64,000 bases of DNA from Prostheceraeus crozeri (Eukaryota; Platyhelminthes; Polycladida; Euryleptidae), in NCBI GenBank assembly GCA_907163375.1, contig CAJQUW010005273.1, forward strand, positions 124,001 through 188,000. Reading direction: 5' to 3'. This document shows, piece by piece, positions 55,707 through 64,000 of this stretch. Each line of letters begins with the position of its first letter. The first letter of the stretch is position 1. The notes beneath the pieces are model-generated. The model had not been told where the DNA came from. It saw only the letters and a list, made by a program, of their open reading frames with translations, and did no database searches. The position numbers were made by a program, and so were the translations under genes.

Positions 55707-58405
55707 TCAATTAGATTTACTAAGTATCTTCAGGTTCAGGTTCAATGCCGTTGCCCGTTCACCGGACCGTGGGTGTCCCTCGAAAATCGTCAATCCACGC
55801 CTTTCTCCGTCTTCCTCTCTTCGCTCGTCCTTCCACTCCGTTTTCGATAGTCGCAAACACCAGGCTGTCGGGTCTCCGCTTCTAATGCGCATACTTTGTG
55901 CATTTCCTTCGCTTGATAGTCTCCAACAGTTGATTGTTTTCTGCCACTTCCACTTTGCCTCGCACCTATTCGTTTGTTTTCCACTGACACCAGCTGATCC
56001 TTAAGAGTCTCCGCCAGGCCCAATTCTCGAACGCATTGATCCTCCTTTCATCCAATTTTCTCAATGTCTAACTCTTTGCACCGTACGACGTGATATTCCA
56101 TGTCTTCAAGCGCAGGCTGATATCCATGCTCTTCCACACATCCACAAGCTGGTATACCGGTAGGTAGCGTTTCTGGCTATGGCCAAAGTGCTCTAATGTC
56201 TTGTTCACTGCTGCTCGTTACAGTGAATCGCAGGTACATGAACTGCTGTACGCAGTTCATCGCTGTGCTCCCAACTACAGGTGATTGTTGTAATTGATGT
56301 TCCGAGATGACTATTGAAGCAGTCTTTGAGATGTTGATTTGCAGCTTGAATCTCTCCACTAGACGAAATGACTTGCTAAGTCTTATTAAGTCTGATCAGA
56401 TTCTTGCAAAGGCTGATCAGAACTTATATGTTTAAGATCTTACTTTTCCTGACCAGAAAGTACCAGACTTACAAAGTCTTATCTTTTGCAAAATAAGATC
56501 TTTTCAGATCTTACCAGCTGATAATTGAAATTAAAAAAAGTGAACTGAAATTTCAAACTTGAAGTCCGATTTCAGTGCGAAGATCAGACGATGTCAATGG
56601 TTTTGGTTGCTAAATGATCTTGCTGGAACATCAGTGCACTGAATATATGTAGACAAAACGCAAAATATGACTTTTTCTACTCAAAAGATTTCTAAAAATC
56701 ACAAATAAGATCTGATCAGATCAGATCAGATCTGATCAGATCTGATCAGATTTGCTAATAAGACTTAGCACGACTGGTACTTTCTGGTCAGAACTTGTAA
56801 GATTTCCTTAGTAAGATTAAGTAAGTCATTTCGTCTAGTGTCGCTATGCTTCCTCAGCAGCTGTGCCTCGCGCTCCAACTGGATCCGACTGCTTGCCAAT
56901 TAAAGCTGTGTCATCAGCATATCGGAGGTTCCACAGCACACGTTCTCCAACGATTATACCTTCGCGTTCAGTCAGTTCGGCTTCCACTCTTTGCGAGATG
57001 TCTTCTCCGCACGTGAGAAAAAGGAGCGGAGGCAGAGGGCAGCCTTGTCTTACTCCTTGTTCGAGTCTGAATTTCTCCGTTTGGTCTTGACGCACTCGTA
57101 TCATGCCTTGTGCGCTATCGTAGAGGGATTTCAGGAGACAAAGTAAATGCGTTGGTACACCAAATTCAAACATCAACTGCCAAAGGGCCTGGTGGTCGAC
57201 CGAATCAAATGCCTTTGCATAATCCACAAACATCATCCACAGTTCTTTCTCTTGCCTTTTCTGTGTTTTCTCGATAACGTTCCTCATTGCAGGGCATCTG
57301 TAGTGCCTTTTCCAGAAATGAAGCCGAATTGCTCTTTCACCACCACAGGGTTCAGATAATCGGCCAAGAGGCTGCGCATAATTTCCATCATAATCTTTCA
57401 TGTGTGTGACATCACGCTGATGCTTCTGTGTTTGGCACAATCTTGCGTACCACGCATCTTCGGTATTGGCACTACCTCGGACATTGTCCAATCTTCCAGC
57501 CATATCGCAGAACACCAAACGTCATCAATAATTGCTTTAAGCGCCATACCCACAGTATCGCCGCCTGCCTTCAATATTTCTGATATCATTCTATCAAGAC
57601 CTGCCGCTTTGTGACATTTTAATTTCTTGATTGCTGCTCGTATCTCGTCCATCATCACTTCTGGCTCGTACTCATCAGGTGTTAGCTCGACCTGGATGAT
57701 GTGTTCAGATGAAATTGGTGTCCTCTTACTAAACGACCTTCTTCCATATGTTTTTACCATCTGTTTGTTTTTGATTTTCTCAAAGTCATAGATCATTTCC
57801 CCATCTTCCTCTGTAATTCCCAGCCCAGGACTTGTCGCTCTTCCTCCACCGATCTTCTTTGTCAGCTGGAAAACCTTTCTAAAATTTCCTGCCTGCACCA
57901 AGAATCTCATGTAGGCACCTCCAGCTTCTTTGCATTGAACCGCCATCCACTGCTGTTTGGCCCTGCGGCACGCTTTTTTTACCTGTCCACAAAGATGTCG
58001 ATATTCAGCACCGTGAAAGTCGATCACTTTCTGATGTCTCCTTTGCTTAATGAATTGTAGAAATTAAGGATTTTCTGCAATCCAGGGCTTTCTGTGCTAT
58101 TGGCCAATGCTTCTTAGCTGTCGCTTTCATCGCATTGGTCAGCCCAGTCCAAGTAACAGGCATCCCTTGTATTGCTTCACTCAGGCTCTCTTCATATGAA
58201 ACCGCTATCCTGTTATCCTTCAGGACTTCCAGCTGCAGACGATACCTCTGCTCTCTCTTTGGTCCTACATTCCATGCTCTGCTGTTCAGCTTGGCCCACA
58301 CCATCTGATGGTCAGAGGCGGAGGCGGCGCTATTATAGTGTTCGGCTATTACCACACTCTCTTCTGTTACGTACGACAGGTGATTGGACGGCAAAATTTT
58401 ATTCT
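55707..58405 (-). pseudogene. RTE-like non-LTR retrotransposon, 5'-truncated
   Basis: On the minus strand, 58047-58394 holds the end of an endonuclease domain (NSAASASDHQMVWAKL, the catalytic SDH). Then 57398-58027 has IKKLKCHKAAGLDRMISEIL and DWTMSEVVPIPKMRG, and 56844-57518 has MFVDYAKAFDSVDHQALW and the reverse-transcriptase YADD motif (NLRYADDTALIGK). Fragments 56177-56359 and 55707-56023 continue the C-terminal part. The endonuclease starts in mid-domain, so the copy is truncated, as usual for LINEs. Frameshifts occur near 57450 and 58040 and a MITE splits it at 56357-56840. Clade (RTE/BovB-like) is assigned by pattern. Confidence 0.8.
56357..56840. mobile_element. MITE with CACTAGACGAAATGACTT ends
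   Basis: CACTAGACGAAATGACTT (from 56357) and its mirror AAGTCATTTCGTCTAGTG (to 56840; AGTCATTTCGTCTAGTG exactly) bound 484 bases with no ORF. The interior has runs of AGATCTGATCAGATC (56706-56752). It sits inside the retrotransposon coding region. The CACTAG end hints at the CACTA group, but no clean 3-bp duplication is seen. Confidence 0.75.
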
Positions 58406-61400
58406 GCTACTGATTGTGAGGCAACTGGATACTATTCTATTCATATCATGAGGCAGAATAAATGCAAATAGGGCAATGAGATTGAAATTTTGTTCGTCAA
58501 AACTGCTACACTTTGTTAAGTAACATAATAAAATGCACTTTTTGATCATGTGTGTATATGGTACAAACCTTATGTTGCCTTTTTAACACATGAAATTTCC
58601 GCTTGATACGGTACCAAAAGGTTGATGAGCATGACTTAATAGAAAAGCATGGAGCCGCCACTGCTACATCATTAACTTCCTGATATTGAGGAAGAATGTT
58701 GAAATAAAGTGATCACGTTCAAGACAAGTCATTTTATGCCACGAAATCTCAATATCCGAGAACTCAGAAATTCGGAATCTCACTGTGAATGTTGTGAACC
58801 TTGCTGCTGTTCCTCTTGTCCAGCGGTCTGCCTCCGTCTGAACGATTTTTTCTACATTTGGTAACATTGTAGCGTCACAGAGACTGCTTGAACCAGAGTA
58901 ATGTCAAAATGTTGACCTTCTTGCATGGTTATTTGTGGATTGCGGTGACATTTGTTTCGAATCTTTCTACATTTCCTACTGCTTTCAGGTATCTTGAAAA
59001 AAGGCATGATAAGTGAGCTCCTATTTTGTTATATACATGTACAAGCATAAGTATTCTAAAAAGAATCAATTAAAAACTTGACCATAGAGCCTGACGTCTC
59101 GTCCGCCCCTGACTTAGTAATTTGTTCATTGAGATTTGTTATCACATTTTATTGTCAGTCTTCGAAAACGAAACATGACTTCTGTTTTCGTCTACAGTTT
59201 TAAGAATTCCATAACAACTGTCATAGAGATGTAGCGGTTACGGGCTTAGAATGATGACAGCAATTGCAGGCATCGGCGAAGTAAAATTGAAAGCGACCTG
59301 CGTGATTGTAAATATTTCAAATTCCTCAGTAGTCCTAACTGGAATTGGGATAGTACATGCAGTTTTTGAAATTTGCATTGAAGTCTAGAAGGTGCGATTA
59401 TTTATTATAGAAGGTAGCCTATTTGACGTCCTCATTGACTATCAGGAAAGTTAAGAGCTAAAAAAAATTATGTTTTGGTTAAAAGTGCTTGCCATGAAAT
59501 GCCATAAAACCCTCAAAATCCCGTTAGTTCATTTCCTTGTAAAGCTTGACGTTTCTTTGACCACTTCTTAAGTTACATATTTGATCCGCAAACTTATCTT
59601 GACGAATAATGTCGATATTAAGCAAACTAAATTTTGTCTGATGGTCTGAATAATTTCTAAAGAATTATTTTTTGCATAAAGATTGAAAAGACGGCTTCCG
59701 AGAAAAATTGCGTCATCTGACCGACAATTTCAAATCATACCTAAAAGCAAAATATTCCTTGATTTTCATGCACATGAAAAAACCCGTGCGAAAAAGAATT
59801 ACAAAAGGAATGTGGTAGGTATAACGCTACATCATACGAATAGCAATTAATGTAAATGTAGGAATTGACCTGACTGGACTGAAAAGCCTATAAGTCAATT
59901 CCTGAATAAAATTGCTCATGCTCCAAAAATCTGTTTTGCAGTGTAACTAATGTAACGTAGTGATAGCAATGATTTTCCACTCGCTACGGCAGTGAATTTG
60001 GTATAACTTGACTAAATGCATAAATAAAGATTTGTTTCTATTCAACAGCTTCTAGGTATTTTTGATACTACTTCACTTTTCATCAGTATATACGCTAACT
60101 CATCTTTTATAACCGTGGTGCAAAATGTCTGAAGTGTCCGCGAAAATATCACAATGTTGGAAACGTGGTTGGAAAGGATAGGCCTATTGACGTTGTGTTA
60201 CTTGTCGATTGACGCCGTGAAAATCTACTTTTCCTCAATTTAATCCTTACTCTTTATCCTAAAGACAATCTTTGATATAATGAGTTATATCTAAATTATA
60301 AGGCTTAATGAATGATTCTCATATGTCTATTCAAAAACCTCGATTTTCTTAGATTTACTTACAGACTTCTTTGTGATTTTTGCAGCGGTTGATCATCCCA
60401 GATGCTCAAAAGAAAGGGGGAAATGGCAAAATTATTGCTCATGTGTAAGATGCACTGAACTGGAAAGATCGACATCCTTCTGACCTGCACAAATTGCTTG
60501 CACAATAAACGATTAATCTGTTATGCATTTTGTCACTTATCAGATTAGTTAGGCATATATCCCGTGTTACAAGCAAAAGAATTTGTACATAAGAATATCA
60601 ATGAATGATTTGCATTTAGCATGTGATAATTTTTGGATGAACCCAGTTAGGAGCTACACACCACTATATAGCCTACATGTACGTCGCACATATCTGAAGA
60701 TGCTAATAATTTGTAGATATTTCAAGCCAATGATATGCATTTATTGACATGCACGTTTATTGCAGGATCGATGGAAGAAGCAGCAAAATGCTTTCAACTT
60801 AGTGTTTGAATGAATATGGTTGACAATCAGCTGCGCATGCAGATTTTATTCCTCTAGACTTTCTACATTCGATTCACAAGACCAACGTTTAGCCATAATA
60901 AATTTGAAATTACAAGGATGTTCTGGCAGTGTCACGTGACACATCAAACTCCAAACTAGTGTCTGTTTATGGCTGTCATACTGTGTTGTAACTTGCGATG
61001 GCATTCAACGTTTACCGATTGTCACAATATTGCGCTTGCGCTTGTGATGCATTTAGCTTTTATTTCATAGGTGTCCAACAAACAGATATCTCATTAGAAT
61101 TCCCATTAGGTGAGATTTCATTCACCCACCAGATCATGTGTGAACTTCCATTCACACGGCCACTCGGCTGAAACCATGGGGAGAGATTTCTAATAGGCCG
61201 AAGGTACACACGATATGTCATAGATCATAAGCCATAGAACCAGCGTTGTGATATAACACGTCATTCTCTCTATGTAGAAAGTATCATACATTTTCTTCAT
61301 CCATCTGCTTGTCATGAGAAAAATATTGTCAAAATGACTTATGGCTTATGCCTTATGACTTATGACTATAGCATAATTCAAGCATAATTCACAACAAACC

Positions 61401-62412
61401 AAGAATCGACAAAATGATGTTGCACGAACATCGTGCAATTAAAGGATAGCAATTTTTTCTCGAAAGAAATTTGACCCCTTCCTCAAGTTATAGATAAACA
61501 AAAAAACAAATTCATCAAGGAACGCCTACATTCCTTCTATTTCACGTTGAACACGGAACTGAGTGAAAATGTGCGACATGACCAATAGTCAAGAGATAAA
61601 TATTTAGCATAAAAGGTAAACGTAAAGTGAACATGCTATCTTTCTTAACACAAAGGTCGAGAGCAAAGCGTTTAATACACAATGCCTCGATCGTAGATGG
61701 ACAATAGCTGGAAAATACGAGGACATAAAACAGTCTTAAAGCGATCCAATGTGTCATCAATCATCATCATTACAAAAACATAATTGAAGATGACGAGTGA
61801 TGGTCCTGGATGCTGGCCGATTAGATCATTGCGGTCGACAACTGTTTGTGCTGTGAAGCCAAATATGAACATTCTCACGAAATCTGTCACCAGTGCTAAT
61901 TGCGGTAATGTTGCAAAACAAGTAATTCATATGCGAAAATATGACAATTTGGAAATGTGACTAAATATGCATAGCAGACATAATATGACAAAAATATGCA
62001 AAAATATGAGATGTCATTAAAAAATTGCCCTACTTATGACTTATGGCTTATGACTTTTGTCTTGTGGCATATGGCTTGTGGATTATTTTGTGTGCCTCCG
62101 GTGATAGATTTTTCTCTGACAGCTGAGACAAAGTTGCTGCATGCATCTGTTGATACTTATTAAATGTCAGAATCAAAAGTAAAAACCACTACGTTTCGGA
62201 CAACTTTCTGTGTCCCTTGTCAAGTTCCATTCACTTGGCAAGGAAACAGTAAGTTTGCCAAGGTCCAATTATTCCTTTTGACCTTATACTGCCTGGGATA
62301 CTGCCTCATCTATCATCTGGCGCTCCTGTCGAAGCATGATGCTCTCGCAAACCTTCCAAACTTCTTTCACGGCTGCATCGATGATCCGTTGTCCATCAAT
62401 TTGAAAGTTATT
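58406..62412. other. No recognisable gene
   Basis: About 4 kb of AT-rich DNA without a convincing ORF. Short repeats of GACTTATGGCTTATGACTTA occur near 61335 and 62035, with opposite-strand similarity near 61220-61232, possibly the ends of a small decayed element (about 61196-62105). Confidence 0.3.
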
Positions 62413-63764
62413 TAATGCGCAAAATTCAGATGCCGCTATATATATCAACATTCATTTGATAGATTTCTATTCATGAGCGATATTGTCAATGATGAAGAGA
62501 CACAATACCCGCTATTCAATGCGAAATGTCGCTAGTCATTGCAAAATTACGTTAATAAATGCACAAAGACGCTATAAGCCAAATGTTAATTTTCAAAACT
62601 TTTGGAAAACAATTAGGAACACACTCATAACAAGTATATGCGTGCGGTCAAAAAAAGAGGCAATTCCATTTAATAACTGACAGATTCATGTCAATAAATG
62701 CAAAAACGCAACACCGAATTAGTTAAACCGAAAAATACGTATAACTGAATAAGTTACACCAATTCATCAGTTTGTGTCATAGGGTAAATTCTACAACCAA
62801 TAGGCCATTAGAAATTACTTTTCTTTCTTCACTATAGGCCTGCTACAAGGTGCCCAGAAAAAATCAACATTCTTTAAAGGAACAAGTTACACAGATATAA
62901 TCTCTATTATATTCTTTAGTACTTCTATCAGGTTCAAGCTTCCAGAATTCAAACTTTTCGAGATTTCAAGCTCCCGTGATTGAGATGCCTTGTGCATGTA
63001 TTTGTTATGAGAAATCTTGTGGATTTGATTGATCAGAATGAATTTAGTTCTTGACGAAAGCGTCTTCAATCATTAAAATATTTCTTCAACCGCAGCACGT
63101 CTCCAACTTATGCTCCATTATGGTAATCAAACACAATTCTCGTCACCATCAAACCGCGCAATGAATGACTGACGGCACTTCCGTCTTCCTGATGGACAAA
63201 TAACGGCAAACGCAATTCTGCATTGATCAACTTGACGACACTGAAAATTTACTCAGAGATAATTGGCATAGACTACTTTGAAAATTCTTTCTGACTGCTG
63301 CTAAGTGAATTTAATTACTTGATAGAGGTTCATTGAAATAAATGATTCAGAAAAAGATCTAAAATTATGCATGCATGTACAATCTTCAACATCATGATGT
63401 GCGTGTTACCCAGGGTGAGCAGACATACAGTTTATACCAGATATTGCAGTTTAGTTTTCTCTCCGTTAAGACAATGTAAGTCAAGAAATGCAATTAAATT
63501 TGGTGAGGGTTGATGAAGTCGGAAACAAGCGCTTTCTCTTAGTCGATGAGCATCAAGAATTACAGGTTTTTCCGTTTGTTAATATAAATCTGTCAGTTAT
63601 TAACGGCGTTGTGCATTCATTAACGTCATTTTGCAATGTTCAGTGACATTTCACATTGAATTGCTGCAATTGTCTCTTCAACATCGGCAATATCGTTCAT
63701 GAGTAGAAATCTGTCAAATGAACATCGAAATTTGTAAATAAATAGCGGCATTTTGCACTCGATA
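62413..63764. repeat. Imperfect inverted repeat pair, possible transposon
   Basis: The left arm (about 62413-62585) and the reverse complement of the right arm (about 63597-63764) share ATGCCGCTAT, CATTTGAyAGATTTCTAyTCATGA and AACGyCATTTTGCAA-type blocks with many substitutions. About 1 kb lies between without a gene. A transposase start follows at once (63781), so one arm may be the terminal repeat of that element. Confidence 0.5.
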
Positions 63765-63780
63765 ACTAAGCTGCCGTCAA

Positions 63781-64000
63781 TATGAATGTCCCGCGACATA
63801 GCCGTGTAATTTCTAATATTGACAAACAACGCATCGTTGATGCATATCTTGATGAAAATCGAGATTATGTTGAAGTTGCTGGTTCTCTTGGAATCGCTCG
63901 TGGGACCGCATGGTCAATCATCAGACGATACCAATTGACGGGGAATGTTTTGCTCGAGTGCGTGGAGGACATCGACCTCGACTTATTGATCACGAAATGC
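63781..64000 (+). pseudogene. Tc1/IS630-type transposase N-terminus, runs off window
   Basis: From ATG 63781 (MNVPRHSRVISNIDKQRIVD) a helix-turn-helix follows: DYVEVAGSLGIARGTAWSII, then RRYQLTG. After GNV the expected arginine/glycine hook appears in another frame (RVRGGHRPRLIDHE), so a one-base frameshift lies near 63950. The catalytic domain is beyond the window. Confidence 0.65.

Noticed and set aside
1..64000. tRNA, rRNA, CRISPR or bacterial operons
   Set aside because: No cloverleaf with A/B boxes, no rRNA core motifs and no regularly spaced repeats with unique spacers were found by eye.

Overview
The window looks like nuclear DNA of a metazoan, most likely an aquatic invertebrate. It is AT-rich, the few host-like exons have GT/AG introns, and almost everything recognisable is eukaryotic mobile DNA: two Maverick/Polinton-type virus-like elements, two hAT elements, two Tc1/mariner-type elements plus a third transposase start at the window end, a Chapaev-like DNA transposon, and a 5'-truncated RTE-like retrotransposon carrying a MITE. 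I see no bacterial operons, tRNA, rRNA or CRISPR. The species cannot be named from the sequence alone.

Layout. 340-787: two 3'-terminal exons of an unidentified gene. 1140-5973 and 28806-35686: a huge inverted repeat. The right copy seems to belong to a long element ending CCCTAGT...ACTAGGG (28806-37962, flanked by TA) and has a separate hAT insertion (31330-33793, 8-bp target duplication). 5974-28804: Polinton A, an old element cut off at both sides by the inverted-repeat arms. It keeps the C-terminal part of a major capsid protein, an adenain-type protease, two tandem penton-like genes, a zinc-finger-bearing protein-primed DNA polymerase B and several small or coiled-coil genes. Unexpectedly it also has a TATA-binding-protein-like gene and, next to it, a tandem pair of small ORFs faintly like PC4. 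Polinton A is riddled with later insertions: hAT in the TBP-like gene, a Chapaev-like transposon in the first penton-like gene, a dead mariner beyond the polymerase 5' end, and an apparently intact Tc1 between a TATA box and its ATG.

38730-55237: Polinton B, a nearly complete 16.5-kb element bounded by AGTAGTATATA terminal inverted repeats and a perfect 6-bp target-site duplication (TAGATT). It encodes protease, a phospholipase A2 domain fused in one frame to a retroviral-type integrase, major capsid protein, a pVI-like protein, two coiled-coil or fibre-like proteins, a weak candidate sliding clamp, polymerase B (one frameshift), a packaging ATPase (several breaks), a penton-like protein and a membrane protein. 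AT-rich Polinton B is peppered with tiny GC-rich perfect hairpins (GGAGC-TTC-GCTCC type), some in frame inside genes, including the PLA2-integrase junction. Its left repeat carries a shortened copy of the gene lying in the right repeat.

55.7-58.4 kb holds the RTE-like fragment; 58.4-62.4 kb shows nothing I can support; 62.4-64 kb has an inverted-repeat pair followed by the N-terminal part of another transposase.

How the pieces work together: in both Polintons capsid, penton, protease and polymerase form the usual virus-like module. Polinton B also keeps an integrase, but its polymerase and ATPase are broken, so it is probably defective without help. The possible transcription module (TBP-like plus PC4-like) of Polinton A is the most novel observation.
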